A DNA stretch of 33,544 bases from Actinomycetes bacterium (GCA_021829645.1 JAKBPI010000026.1:1-33544), one strand, 5' to 3'; counted from the first letter of the stretch, positions 1 through 8,616 are shown. Numbers and translations: made by a program. Notes: generated by a model from the letters alone, not told the origin.

Positions 1-103
1 AGTTTGCCAGGAATTTATAGATGGAAGAACCTTCTAAGCGATCATCTATAAGACTTGCAGGATCATTGAACTGAGCTTGATTTGAAAGTACTCCTATTGC
101 CAT
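1..103 (-). CDS. partial unknown protein, N-terminal 34 residues
   Basis: A leftward reading frame starts with ATG at 103 and stays open to the window edge. The start is supported by a GGGAG Shine-Dalgarno-like run eight bases upstream. The visible residues begin MAIGVLSNQAQFND and end near SSIYKFLAN; there is no signal peptide or recognisable motif. I do not recognise the family. It is the gene next to crgA, and the piece is too short to assign. Confidence 0.35.
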   Translation of the reverse strand, partial: MAIGVLSNQAQFNDPASLIDDRLEGSSIYKFLAN

Positions 104-573
104 AACAAATACTCCCACACTCAAAAGGAAATCACGAGCATTCAACTAAAATAAAACAGCAGCCATATAGGACCCTTATCTGAGCGAAACGACTCTACTA
201 GCTGATACTTGCTATATACCTCTCCGGTCTTCTTATTTGTAGTCGGGACCCGCCGTATATACACAGAGACAAGTCTATCCCAGATATGCCATGAATGCAA
301 CCTATAATAACATATATCTAAGTATTAGGACACTACATTTATGATCTGGAGAATCCTCAACTTAGCTAGCAGCACTTATATAAATCAGACAGTCCGGAAT
401 CGACTAAATCCCAGGGCAAATAAGAGAAATCTAGCGAAACTTGGGCTAGTCTATCACCTGGATAATCAGGTAACAAGAGTGTGTATAAAACCGAAGATGC
501 TGCTTTCGCAGTAGCAGAATATAAAAAAGGCTCTATTGAAATACGGTAAAAATCACCGATAAAAAAGATCTGA
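104..573. other. gene-poor AT-rich stretch with short inverted repeats
   Basis: No convincing reading frame lies in this stretch on either strand. It holds several short perfect inverted repeats: CTAGC/GCTAG at 431-435 and 445-449, ACCTG/CAGGT at 456-460 and 467-471, and a CTGC/GCAG hairpin near 500-511. It follows the 3' end of crgA, so some of these may end or stabilise that transcript, but none has a clear U-tract. Otherwise I see nothing in it. Confidence 0.4.
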
Positions 574-915
574 CTATCTATAGCGTGTTGCCATCACTAC
601 GGATACCAAAATCAAAACCAGACCAACCAAGGTATACCAGTTTGTCGGACTAGAAGGCAAGGATCCGACAAAGTTCAAAATGATAACCAGAACACCCAAG
701 AAAAGCAGGACAAGCAAGACCACAGGATACCATCTAGGACTCCTTTTAACTGATTTTGGTATCGGTGCCGTATAACGCCCGTCAGTTCTATTTACGGATT
801 TCTTTGCAGGTCTCTTTCGCCCAAAAGAAGAGTCGAACGAATCATAAGATGTATCCGTATCGACGGTAGCATCTTTGTGAACTAATTTACTTTTTGCCTT
901 AGCCCTCACAGTCAT
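574..915 (-). CDS. crgA: cell division protein CrgA
   Basis: The product is a 113-residue actinobacterial division/septation membrane protein. In mycobacteria CrgA associates with FtsZ, FtsI and other divisome parts. The N-terminal ~45 residues are basic and hydrophilic. The family signature follows: RYTAP, then K-SPRW just before the first membrane helix (about residues 64-84), a short loop containing SPTNWYTL, and a second helix ending in ATRYR. Length and two-helix layout fit the family. It diverges from trpG exactly as in mycobacteria. No good Shine-Dalgarno sequence precedes the ATG at 915, and TTATAGT lies immediately before it, so the mRNA may be leaderless. Confidence 0.85.
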   Translation of the reverse strand: MTVRAKAKSKLVHKDATVDTDTSYDSFDSSFGRKRPAKKSVNRTDGRYTAPIPKSVKRSPRWYPVVLLVLLFLGVLVIILNFVGSLPSSPTNWYTLVGLVLILVSVVMATRYR

Positions 916-921
916 ACTATA

Positions 922-958
922 AGATTAGCCATCTTTATGGTACAAATGCGGCTAACCT
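922..958. promoter_or_regulatory. inverted repeat in the crgA-trpG divergent promoter region
   Basis: AGATTAGCC at 922-930 and GGCTAACCT at 950-958 are inverted copies matching at 8 of 9 positions, separated by 19 bases. They fill most of the 49-base gap between the two divergent start codons. The pair could be an operator for both genes. Its function is inferred only from position and symmetry. Confidence 0.35.
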
Positions 959-964
959 TTAAAT

Positions 965-1567
965 ATGATAGGAAAAATATTAGTTATCGACAATTACGAC
1001 AGTTTCGTCTACAATTTGGTTCAATATCTGGGAGAGCTGGGGGCAGATCCGCTTACGGTTCGAAATGATGCTTTATCCATAACGGAATTGCGTGAACTCC
1101 ACCCTGATGGAGTTGTGATTTCACCGGGGCCCGGGCGACCAGCCGACTCAGGAATGAGCATGGAAGCTATAGATTACTTTGGATCCCACAATGTACCTGT
1201 TTTTGGTGTATGCCTGGGACACCAGTGTATCGGAGAGCTTTTTGGCGGAAATATTGTGCGAGCTCCAGAAATCATGCACGGTAAAACATCTCTGGTACAT
1301 CATGATAATCGCGGTGTTTTCACAGGTATCGTCAACCCATTAGAAGCCACACGCTACCACTCTCTTGTCATAGAGCCAAAAACTGTTCCAAGTACCCTTG
1401 AGGTCTCCGCAACTACCGCCGATGGGATAATCATGGGGATAAGACATAAAGAACTGCCTATTGAAGGTGTTCAATTCCATCCAGAGTCCATACTCACAAA
1501 CAGCGGTCATGAATTAATAGCTAACTTCCTGAAACAAATTACGCTCAACAAAATAGCCGTCAATTAA
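965..1567 (+). CDS. trpG: glutamine amidotransferase, anthranilate / aminodeoxychorismate synthase component II
   Basis: This class I glutamine amidotransferase subunit releases ammonia from glutamine for a TrpE- or PabB-type chorismate enzyme, in tryptophan or folate synthesis. The start reads KILVIDNYDSFVYNL, as in TrpG/PabA. The oxyanion region SPGPGRP, the nucleophile elbow GVCLGHQ and the catalytic HPES motif are all present. At 200 residues it is full length. No synthase component I gene is in the window, so TrpG and PabA cannot be separated; in many bacteria one protein serves both. The position, divergent from crgA and convergent with pknB, is the mycobacterial arrangement. There is no clear Shine-Dalgarno sequence before the ATG. 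Confidence 0.88.
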   Translation: MIGKILVIDNYDSFVYNLVQYLGELGADPLTVRNDALSITELRELHPDGVVISPGPGRPADSGMSMEAIDYFGSHNVPVFGVCLGHQCIGELFGGNIVRAPEIMHGKTSLVHHDNRGVFTGIVNPLEATRYHSLVIEPKTVPSTLEVSATTADGIIMGIRHKELPIEGVQFHPESILTNSGHELIANFLKQITLNKIAVN

Positions 1568-1605
1568 CTTTCAAGTAATCGCATCTTCTGCGACAAGCCT
1601 AATAC

Positions 1606-3717
1606 TTAGCCGGGAGGTGTTGGGCCCGCTCCCGGTCCAAGAGTCGTTGTTGTGCCGGAGCTAGGCAAAGTCGTCGTTGTTGTTGTGCCGGAATTGCTTG
1701 AACTGCCAGAATTGCCCGAATTTCCAGAATTTCCAGAATTGCTTAAGTTTCCAGAACTTCCAGAACCGGACAAAGTGGTGGTGGTACTGGCACTGCTCTG
1801 AATTCCTATAACCACTATTATCTGTGATCCCGGAGGAACAACCCGCCCAGCCGCCGGAGAAGTATACAGCACGTTTCCTATCGCTCCCGCTATTGCCGTC
1901 GGAGCATACCTTTCCTGTATTCTGGTAATACCTATCGACTGTAGAGCTTGTGTTGCCTGAGCAAAGGAATACCCTGTCAGGGGCGGTATGGTCACGCCGG
2001 CACCTTTTGAGATAACAAGATTGATAGTGGCACCTGGAAAAACTTTGGTACCAGCCGCCGGAGAAGTGGAAATGACATTATTTTTTGTCACCGCCGAAGA
2101 AAACTGGTAGGCCACACTGCCAAGAATCAGTTTGTCTTTGGTAATATCGGCACCCGCTTGCAATTGTGACATGTTTGTCAAATTGGGTACTGGTATCTGA
2201 TTGGCTCCCTCTATCACAGTCAGAATGACCGTAGACTGCGGTTGTCGCATGGCGCCGGCATAAGGAGACTGCCCGATCACCGTACCCTGTACTTCAGAAG
2301 AAGAAGTGGCCGGCACCAAGTGCACTTTTACCTTAAAGCCATCACTTATGAGCTGGTTTGAGGCCTGCAACTCACTATCGCCTTTTAGTCTTGGCACTCT
2401 GATATTTTTTATCTTTTCCTTAGTGGCTACCACGATAGCCACCTGTCCACCGCTACGCACTTCGGAGTAAGCATGCGGTTCTTGTGCATAAACTCTTCCA
2501 GCGTCAACTTTAGATGCTTTTCCATAGGTGACGACGTATTGTAACCCGTCTTGACGTAGTGTGGCTATGGCAGATGATTCTTTTTTGCCAACAAGATCAG
2601 GTACTTTACTAAATTTAGTGGCGCCAAAGTAACCTAGGTTACGACCCCCAACATACACAATGAGTCCCAGCACCAAGAGTAATACTACGGCTGCCGCTGC
2701 CCATCGTCCTGTATTGGTTTTTACTTTTGGCTTTACGATGTCTTCTCTCACCACAGGTGCTACGGTTGTGGCATCTGGTGATCGGAGTGGAGTTTCAGTT
2801 CTGTACAGGAGTTGCGTCTGATCGTTTTCTGCTTGGGTCTGTGACATAACTTCAGTTGCCACAGAGACCGGTACGGCAGCAACTCTAATGCCCTGTACGA
2901 ACCTCTCTAAGTCGGCCTGTAGTTCTTGAGCAGTGCCATAACGCTCGCCAGGTATTTTGGCCATAGCCTGCATGATGATAGTCTCTAAATCAACAGGTAT
3001 TTCTGGTAGCAAAGAACGCGGCATCGGCGGCTGTTCTCTTACGTGCTGATAGGCGATGGCGACTGGATTATCACCTGAAAAAGGTGGCTGACCTGTAATC
3101 ATTTCATAGAGCACTACACCCAAGGAATAGATATCACTTCTTCCGTCAACCGGCAATCCCTGAGCTTGTTCCGGAGAAAAATACGTTGCTGTTCCCATAA
3201 CAAGTCCGGTTTGGGTTACTTGTTCGTCTGAACCTATGGCTCTGGCAATACCGAAATCAGTTACTTTGACTTGGCCATCCGTAGTGATAAGGACGTTACT
3301 CGGTTTTACGTCACGGTGCACCACGCCGTGCCTATGGGCATACGAAAGGGCTTTGGCAATTCCTATCCCTATTGACGCTGCTTGAGCTGCCACCAAAGGA
3401 GCTTCCGCTTTAATAATCGCGGACAACGGCTCTCCGTCTATATATTCCATCACGATAAAGTAGCTGGAGTCAGATTCACCCCAGTCAAAAACGGGAACTA
3501 TATTGGGGTGAGAAAGGTTCGCCGCAGCTTGTGCTTCTCTCCTGAATCTTTCAACGAATAAATGGTCGGTAGCAAATTCGGGAAACAAAACCTTCAGTGC
3601 TACTGGCCTATCCAATACCAAATCGCGTGCCAGATACACTTGTGCCGTGCCTCCGCGAGCAATTTGGCTTCTCAGCTCATAACGACCGTTATATATTGGC
3701 GGTTGGTTTGATGTCAT
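1606..3717 (-). CDS. pknB: Ser/Thr protein kinase PknB with four PASTA domains
   Basis: This transmembrane Hanks-type kinase senses muropeptides or lipid II and controls wall growth and division. Of 703 residues, the kinase domain spans about 11-272: Gly-rich loop RGGTAQVY, Lys42, HRD at 134-136 followed by KPSN, DFG at 154-156, and a Thr-containing activation loop ending in GTATYFSPEQ. A membrane helix lies at about 339-356. Four PASTA repeats follow at roughly 368-432, 437-504, 506-572 and 574-638. The last ~63 residues are a low-complexity Ser/Gly/Asn/Thr tail with TTTT blocks. It is the last gene of the leftward fhaA-pknB run, 119 bases after pbpA, and may also have its own promoter there. 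No separate pknA is present. Confidence 0.95.
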   Translation of the reverse strand: MTSNQPPIYNGRYELRSQIARGGTAQVYLARDLVLDRPVALKVLFPEFATDHLFVERFRREAQAAANLSHPNIVPVFDWGESDSSYFIVMEYIDGEPLSAIIKAEAPLVAAQAASIGIGIAKALSYAHRHGVVHRDVKPSNVLITTDGQVKVTDFGIARAIGSDEQVTQTGLVMGTATYFSPEQAQGLPVDGRSDIYSLGVVLYEMITGQPPFSGDNPVAIAYQHVREQPPMPRSLLPEIPVDLETIIMQAMAKIPGERYGTAQELQADLERFVQGIRVAAVPVSVATEVMSQTQAENDQTQLLYRTETPLRSPDATTVAPVVREDIVKPKVKTNTGRWAAAAVVLLLVLGLIVYVGGRNLGYFGATKFSKVPDLVGKKESSAIATLRQDGLQYVVTYGKASKVDAGRVYAQEPHAYSEVRSGGQVAIVVATKEKIKNIRVPRLKGDSELQASNQLISDGFKVKVHLVPATSSSEVQGTVIGQSPYAGAMRQPQSTVILTVIEGANQIPVPNLTNMSQLQAGADITKDKLILGSVAYQFSSAVTKNNVISTSPAAGTKVFPGATINLVISKGAGVTIPPLTGYSFAQATQALQSIGITRIQERYAPTAIAGAIGNVLYTSPAAGRVVPPGSQIIVVIGIQSSASTTTTLSGSGSSGNLSNSGNSGNSGNSGSSSNSGTTTTTTLPSSGTTTTLGPGAGPTPPG
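1688..1767 (-). repeat. tandem ~9-bp repeats coding the PknB Ser-Gly-Asn tail
   Basis: Imperfect 9-base units related to ttccagaat on the plus strand are repeated head to tail. They code SGN-type tripeptides on the minus strand. The unit is a whole number of codons, so slippage would change the length of the extracytoplasmic tail without breaking the frame. Confidence 0.6.
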
Positions 3718-3836
3718 TTTCCAGTCTGCCTATTTACTTTATTCAATAACACAATAGTGTTTTCCGATTTCAATTGCATGTTTATCCGTAATCTAGTTGA
3801 TTCAAAAACAATTATGTAAAAACTCGGTCATAAAAC

Positions 3837-5327
3837 TTATAACCCCTCTTTCAATGCTGCCGTCAGCACGGTTGAAACTACGGGGCCGGCTACGGCTGCC
3901 CCCGTACCGTCACAGACAACACCAGCGGACGCACCACTGACCACTGCGGCTACTGCTACTTTTGGAACCTCTTTATTCCCGGCAGGCGCCGTTGCCACGA
4001 GCCAATCGTCTATACAGGCGTTAGTCCCGTTCTGAGCGGTACCGGTTTTGGCCGCTACCTGAACACCCGTTGGCCAAGTCTGTGTAGCTGCGGTTCCGGC
4101 CGGATTTTCTGTCACGCCCAGCATTAATTCACGAACCGCCGCCGCAGTAGCCGGTGTAGTGGCTCGTAACCACATATGAGGGTGATACGTATAGACTATT
4201 TGACCGTCTGGACCTATGACGCGTCCCAATACGTGCGGGGTCATCAACTTACCGCCGTTAGCTACCGCAGCGATTACCATGGCGTCCTGTAAAGCGGATT
4301 CTCTGACGTTGCCCTGCCCTATAGCAGAATACGCCAAGAAAGGCGGTGAAATTGTTGACGGAGAGGGGAATACCGAAGGAGTTGCGCCCGGTAGGTCAAT
4401 AGGTGGTACTTGGTCAAAGCCGAATCTTTTTGCCTGCTTATACATGAGGTTGCCCCCTAGGTCCAGACCAATCTGCGAATAGGTTGTGTCGCAGGATACA
4501 GCCAGAGCCAGGGCCAAACTTCCTCCGCATACTTCGTTGTCAAAGTTATGCAAGGGGACATTGGAATCGGGTAAAGACAGTTGTGGAAGAAAAGGATACG
4601 ATATGGCGGCCAAGTGGGGATCGTAGTCATAAATGGTGGATGTCGTCACTATCTTAAAAGTAGAACCGGGAGGATACGTCAGCTGGGTGGCTCCGTCAAT
4701 TAGAGGTGAGGCGGCCGGATCGGAGAGATCTTCCAATTTTTTGGCTTCTTCCTGAACAAAAGAAGCGTTGTGCGAGGCCAGCACATTAGGATTATAGGTA
4801 GGGTTTGCGTACAACGCCAAAATGTCGCCGTTCACCGGATCTATAGCCACAACGGCTCCTACCCTGCCGCCCAAAGCTTGCTCAGCAATTTTTTGCAACT
4901 TTGCATTAATGGTAAGAACGATACTGTCCGTACCGGTTTGCTGACTGATGAGTTTTCCCGGGGAACCGCCGGCAGTCACGTGGGTTTCCAAATAATTATT
5001 GTAAACCGATTCTACTCCATATTGGATAGAACCGTCCACCACATCGAAGTAGCCTGTAATATCTGCAAAAAGCGACCCCTTGGGATAAATCCTTTGGTAT
5101 CCATAGGCATCGTGAGAAGGTTTTGATTCAGCTATCACCGTGCCGTCAGAAGTAAGGATCTCGCCGCGCGGCAAGTCCAAAACATTTTGCGTGATGTCAT
5201 CGTATACATTGGTAGATTTGTACCTGAGTGATTTTTCTTGAATAATTTGTATGTTATTGAGTTGCAAAAAAAGAAGTAAAAAGCAAAATACCAATCCCAG
5301 AGCAATGAGCTTTATTCTCTTATCCAT
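3837..5327 (-). CDS. pbpA: penicillin-binding protein, class B transpeptidase PbpA
   Basis: This is a membrane-anchored D,D-transpeptidase for peptidoglycan cross-linking. I place the start at the ATG at 5327 (496 residues), preceded by AGAGGTG six bases upstream; the frame is open to 5381, but that start lies inside pstP. With this start, one membrane helix covers about residues 6-24. Then come a dimerisation region with PRGEILTSDG, and the transpeptidase motifs SxxK (STFK, Ser222), SxD/N (SCD, 278-280) and KTG (427-429). Asp at the third position of the second motif is also known in elongation-type PBP2. The start overlaps the end of pstP by eight bases, where rodA would lie in mycobacteria. 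Confidence 0.92.
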   Translation of the reverse strand: MDKRIKLIALGLVFCFLLLFLQLNNIQIIQEKSLRYKSTNVYDDITQNVLDLPRGEILTSDGTVIAESKPSHDAYGYQRIYPKGSLFADITGYFDVVDGSIQYGVESVYNNYLETHVTAGGSPGKLISQQTGTDSIVLTINAKLQKIAEQALGGRVGAVVAIDPVNGDILALYANPTYNPNVLASHNASFVQEEAKKLEDLSDPAASPLIDGATQLTYPPGSTFKIVTTSTIYDYDPHLAAISYPFLPQLSLPDSNVPLHNFDNEVCGGSLALALAVSCDTTYSQIGLDLGGNLMYKQAKRFGFDQVPPIDLPGATPSVFPSPSTISPPFLAYSAIGQGNVRESALQDAMVIAAVANGGKLMTPHVLGRVIGPDGQIVYTYHPHMWLRATTPATAAAVRELMLGVTENPAGTAATQTWPTGVQVAAKTGTAQNGTNACIDDWLVATAPAGNKEVPKVAVAAVVSGASAGVVCDGTGAAVAGPVVSTVLTAALKEGL

Positions 5328-7227
5328 ATAAAGCACCTCTGGCGGAACAGGCATCACTGTATCCTGCGCTAAGGAAATCAAAACCGGATTTGTTATACAA
5401 AAACTTTTTATCTACTGATATATAAAGTAGGTTTGTCAATTCTCTAAGTTTACTGCTATTACTCAAAGTAGTGTTCTGCCCCAACAACACCCAACGCGGA
5501 TTTGTGTTTTCGACGTCACAAAGCAATCTGGCAGTTGTCGTTACAGGAGAGGAAACAGACTTTGGAATAGTCGTCAAGGTCGTTGCGGGAGAGGTAGTAG
5601 TAGGAATTGCCGTAGTAGTCGTCGGTATAAATGTAGTGGTGGTCGCCGGTCCCACACCGGGCTTGGTGAATATAGGAGTTGCCCCAACCGGAACAAAAAA
5701 GGTTTCCGCAGCAGAAGCAGAATTGCCGGCAGGAAGCTTCAGATAGCTTTGTGCGTTTCCCAAGTCCTTTACGACAGTCTTAGCTTTTTGAAGTGACGGC
5801 TCGACCATCCCGGCTTTCAATCCAGGTAACTCGGGGGAAAAAACTTTTGCAACAGCTAAATTTGTTTTCTGATATAAAGTTGGTTTAAATGAAAGAAAAC
5901 CTCCTGGCCTACCTTGGAAAATTGCCACATAGCCATTGTCAATACCCACATAATACGAGGAGTGCAAATACCAATAGACAGCTGCAGCTGCGCCACCAAA
6001 TATCGAGACAAATAAAATTGTAAATACTACCACTCGAAAAGTTAGCGGCGTAGACGGTAGGTCAAGTTGTGTATTTTCTTTTTTACTACCTATGGCAGAA
6101 TTACTTTTCCAATAGTGAACGGCATTGCCGTTTGTCTTTGGCAGGGGCTTACTTTTTTTTATTTTAGACTGATCAACAGATGCCTCAGCAACAACTTGCT
6201 TTACATGTTTGTTTTTATTTGCTTTGTCAACGCTACTTTTAGCAGCTAGAGCTTGAGGACTGTTGTTTTTAATATCTGAATTATCTTTGCCTTGGATAAT
6301 ATTGTCTTTTTTTAATGCAATTGTTGCATTTTTATCATCAAAATAATTTAGTTCACTTATTGAAGATTGTTGATCTGATTCATTTAGTAACGAACTGTCT
6401 AACAAAGATGAAATATTATTTTGCTCGTTATTTTTCTCATTTTGACCATTTCTTTGATCTCTGTGCTCTTCACTTTCTTTGTTGTCATAAGAAGCAAAAG
6501 ATTCTAGAGGTATATCAGCAACGATAACCGTAACATTGTCGTTGCCGCCATGAGCCAAAGCCAGCTCTACTAACTTGTCTGCTGCCTGTTTGGGATTTTT
6601 ATATTGCCTAAGTAGCTGTCCTATTTCAGCTTCGCTACATTCGTTTGTCAAACCGTCACTACATAGCAGTACTCTTGCCGGACCGTCAAGTTCTAATTCC
6701 CAAGCATCTATTTCAACATTTTCATCTATACCAAGAGCACGGGTTAGTATATGCCGATGCGGGTGAACCAGCGCCTGAGCCGCTGTTATTTCGCCTCTTC
6801 TTACCAATTCCTCAACTAAGCTGTGATCTTCTGTAAGCCTAGAGAGCTCACCGTTAGCAGGCAGTAAATACGCCCTAGAGTCTCCGATATTTATCACCAC
6901 TATATGCGATAGAGTATCCTGATCCACAACAAGTGCTGCTGCCACGAGGGTGGTGCCCATACCTTTTAAGTCTTGCTCCCTAAAAGATCTGTTCATGATA
7001 GTTTTATTGGCATTCCTGATGGCTTTCAATAGGCCTTCTGTGGAATTATCCTCTTGGAATCCCGCATTCAGAGCCTCGATTGCCACTTTTGCGGCCACTT
7101 CACCCCCCGCATGACCTCCCATCCCATCTGCAACAGCTATCAGGTAGTCTGTGGCAAGAGCCTTATCTTGGTTGACGGAACGCACATATCCGGTATCGGT
7201 GGCACTAAAAGCCGTAAATTTACTCAC
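5320..7227 (-). CDS. pstP: PP2C-type Ser/Thr phosphatase PstP with membrane helix and extracytoplasmic domain
   Basis: This metal-dependent phosphatase reverses PknB-type phosphorylation. I prefer the GTG at 7227 (635 residues) because GAGGTGGG sits seven bases upstream; the frame is open from a GTG at 7239. The catalytic domain (about 1-240) shows VNQD, ADGMGGHAGG, NIGDSRAYL, EDHSL, LCSDGLT and GGNDNVT. A ~145-residue linker rich in Asn, Lys, Ser and Gln follows, then a helix at about 398-422, then an outer region with TTTT blocks near 529-566 and a Cys-containing C-terminal part. The linker is long for the family. fhaB ends just upstream and pbpA starts inside its last codons, so the three are probably co-translated. 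Confidence 0.93.
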   Translation of the reverse strand: MSKFTAFSATDTGYVRSVNQDKALATDYLIAVADGMGGHAGGEVAAKVAIEALNAGFQEDNSTEGLLKAIRNANKTIMNRSFREQDLKGMGTTLVAAALVVDQDTLSHIVVINIGDSRAYLLPANGELSRLTEDHSLVEELVRRGEITAAQALVHPHRHILTRALGIDENVEIDAWELELDGPARVLLCSDGLTNECSEAEIGQLLRQYKNPKQAADKLVELALAHGGNDNVTVIVADIPLESFASYDNKESEEHRDQRNGQNEKNNEQNNISSLLDSSLLNESDQQSSISELNYFDDKNATIALKKDNIIQGKDNSDIKNNSPQALAAKSSVDKANKNKHVKQVVAEASVDQSKIKKSKPLPKTNGNAVHYWKSNSAIGSKKENTQLDLPSTPLTFRVVVFTILFVSIFGGAAAAVYWYLHSSYYVGIDNGYVAIFQGRPGGFLSFKPTLYQKTNLAVAKVFSPELPGLKAGMVEPSLQKAKTVVKDLGNAQSYLKLPAGNSASAAETFFVPVGATPIFTKPGVGPATTTTFIPTTTTAIPTTTSPATTLTTIPKSVSSPVTTTARLLCDVENTNPRWVLLGQNTTLSNSSKLRELTNLLYISVDKKFLYNKSGFDFLSAGYSDACSARGALYG

Positions 7228-7240
7228 GGCGAAACCCACC

Positions 7241-7702
7241 TCATCGACTTACCTCAAGTACCGTAGATCCCACACGGACAGAGTCGCCGCGCCTCAATCT
7301 TGTAGGTTCCTCCAAAGGAAGTGAATTTACAAAAGTACCGTTTCTTGAGCCCAAATCTTCTATCCAGAACTCTCCATTTGCCTGATAGATCCGGGCATGC
7401 ACGGCAGAGGCAAAATTGTCATCTTCTAATAGAATTGCACATCCGGCTGCTCGACCTATTGTAATTTCTCCACCCAGTGGGAATAGCATTCCTTTTCTCC
7501 CGGCAGGCTCCAAAACTTTTAAATTCAAATCTACTTTCTTGTCGCTCACGATAGCAGGCGAAGGCGTATTTTTACCCACGACTTCCGCTTCTAACTTCGC
7601 CCGCCTTACTTCCACAAAAGCGACCCTGATAGCATAGAGAAAGAAAAGCCACAATAAACCCAGTAAAAAATACCTTAATATCTCCAATAGTCCGTGTGAC
7701 AT
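7241..7702 (-). CDS. fhaB: FHA-domain protein FhaB with N-terminal membrane helix
   Basis: This 153-residue protein binds phosphothreonine and links PknB-type kinases to wall and division targets; FhaB/FipA is the mycobacterial counterpart. A membrane helix occupies about residues 8-28 (RYFLLGLLWLFFLYAIRVAF). After a short linker, the FHA domain spans about 65-150, with TIGRAAGC, the recognition residues SAVHARI and GSRNGTFVN. Ala stands where many FHA domains have Arg in the SRxH motif. The ATG at 7702 has only a weak AAGG upstream. The gene lies between fhaA and pstP with very short gaps. Confidence 0.9.
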   Translation of the reverse strand: MSHGLLEILRYFLLGLLWLFFLYAIRVAFVEVRRAKLEAEVVGKNTPSPAIVSDKKVDLNLKVLEPAGRKGMLFPLGGEITIGRAAGCAILLEDDNFASAVHARIYQANGEFWIEDLGSRNGTFVNSLPLEEPTRLRRGDSVRVGSTVLEVSR

Positions 7703-7714
7703 ATAAAGCTAGCC

Positions 7715-8380
7715 TTAATCGTCCTGCTGACTGGTCTCAAAATAGATTCTGCTAGTCCCGATCATAATCACATCGCCGTCGTTTAAACGCACTTGCGTAA
7801 TAGATTGGCCGTTGACCTTCGTCCCGTTAGTGGAATCTAAGTCAGCAATCATAATAGCATCTCCGTCACGGAATACCTGGGCATGCCGTCTGGAAACATT
7901 GTGGTCATTGAGAGTAACGGCACACTCGGGTAATCTACCTATTGTTATAGGCTCGTCTTCTATGATGACCCTGGTTCCGTTCGGCAGCAAAAGCCAACTT
8001 GGCGGGGGAGGATCTCCCTCTACAAAATCACTTGTTACGACAAACGTACTTTTTGTCAGCTCCTCGCTCCACCCAACGGCCACTTCAACGGGACCCAAAA
8101 ATACGTAATTTTCATCTTCGGCATGTTGTTTGGCGGCTTCAGCCAATTCTGTTGCCAGTACGTCAACAAAAGAGCCGAATCTCTCATAATCCGGCTTAGA
8201 AAGCAAGACTTCAAAGCTATTAGGCACCAAGACACCACTCACGATAACGGCGCGTTGCAGATCCATCTCGCGCGTAAGTCGCCGTCCTATTTCAACGGGT
8301 TGCAAAACGCCCCTAAATGCCCTGGCAAATACGCCCTCAACCAGTCTTTCCAGGCGTTGTTCGAACTGTTGAAGTCCCAT
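7715..8380 (-). CDS. fhaA: DUF3662 / FHA-domain protein FhaA
   Basis: A 221-residue cytoplasmic phosphothreonine reader. In mycobacteria FhaA binds phosphorylated PknB and MviN and affects wall synthesis. Residues ~1-115 are the conserved N-terminal domain typical of FhaA (begins MGLQQFEQRLERLVEG, then PVEIGRRL). A short Pro-rich junction (DPPPPS) leads to a C-terminal FHA domain at about 140-215, with ITIGR, NVSRRHA and DSTNGTKVNG. All key FHA residues are present. The linker is far shorter than in mycobacterial FhaA, which is over 500 residues. It is the first gene of the leftward run; the AT-rich gap up to tRNA-Leu should hold the operon promoter. Confidence 0.9.
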   Translation of the reverse strand: MGLQQFEQRLERLVEGVFARAFRGVLQPVEIGRRLTREMDLQRAVIVSGVLVPNSFEVLLSKPDYERFGSFVDVLATELAEAAKQHAEDENYVFLGPVEVAVGWSEELTKSTFVVTSDFVEGDPPPPSWLLLPNGTRVIIEDEPITIGRLPECAVTLNDHNVSRRHAQVFRDGDAIMIADLDSTNGTKVNGQSITQVRLNDGDVIMIGTSRIYFETSQQDD

Positions 8381-8532
8381 GACATGATCAGATTACCCGC
8401 ATTGTGGGATATAAAAGTAGATTATCGTTAATAAAATAAAAAAATAAGGCAAAAAAATATAAATACCAGTTATTGGCTTACCGGAAATTTTAGTTGATAT
8501 GATCTAACTAGGTTAAATTACCTTTGTCCTTT

Positions 8533-8616
8533 GGGCGAGTGGCGGAATTGGTAGACGCGCAGGATTCAGGTTCCTGTATTCGCAAGGATGTGGGGGTTCA
8601 AGTCCCCCCTCGCCCA
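8533..8616 (+). tRNA. tRNA-Leu (anticodon CAG)
   Basis: An 84-base class II tRNA. The acceptor stem pairs GGGCGAG (8533-8539) with CTCGCCC (8609-8615), with discriminator A at 8616. The anticodon arm is CAGGA / loop TTCAGGT / TCCTG, giving anticodon CAG. A long variable arm follows, then the T arm GGGGG-TTCAAGT-CCCCC. CCA is not encoded. A tRNA-Leu beside fhaA is also found in mycobacteria, so it belongs to the conserved locus. Confidence 0.96.

Noticed and set aside
431-471. Small structured RNA gene in the left gene-poor stretch
   Set aside because: The hairpins are only 5 bp each, with no clear promoter or terminator; too weak to call.
1688-1767. CRISPR-like or regulatory short repeats
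   Set aside because: The repeats are contiguous 9-base coding units in the pknB tail, with no unique spacers.
5328-5381. Upstream extension of pbpA (18 extra residues from 5381)
   Set aside because: It lies wholly inside pstP, lacks the membrane-anchor pattern, and a good ribosome site AGAGGTG precedes the ATG at 5327.
8533-8616. tRNA-Leu as an integration site for the actin cassette
   Set aside because: No second copy of the tRNA 3' end and no integrase gene were seen; a tRNA-Leu here is also part of the conserved mycobacterial-type order.
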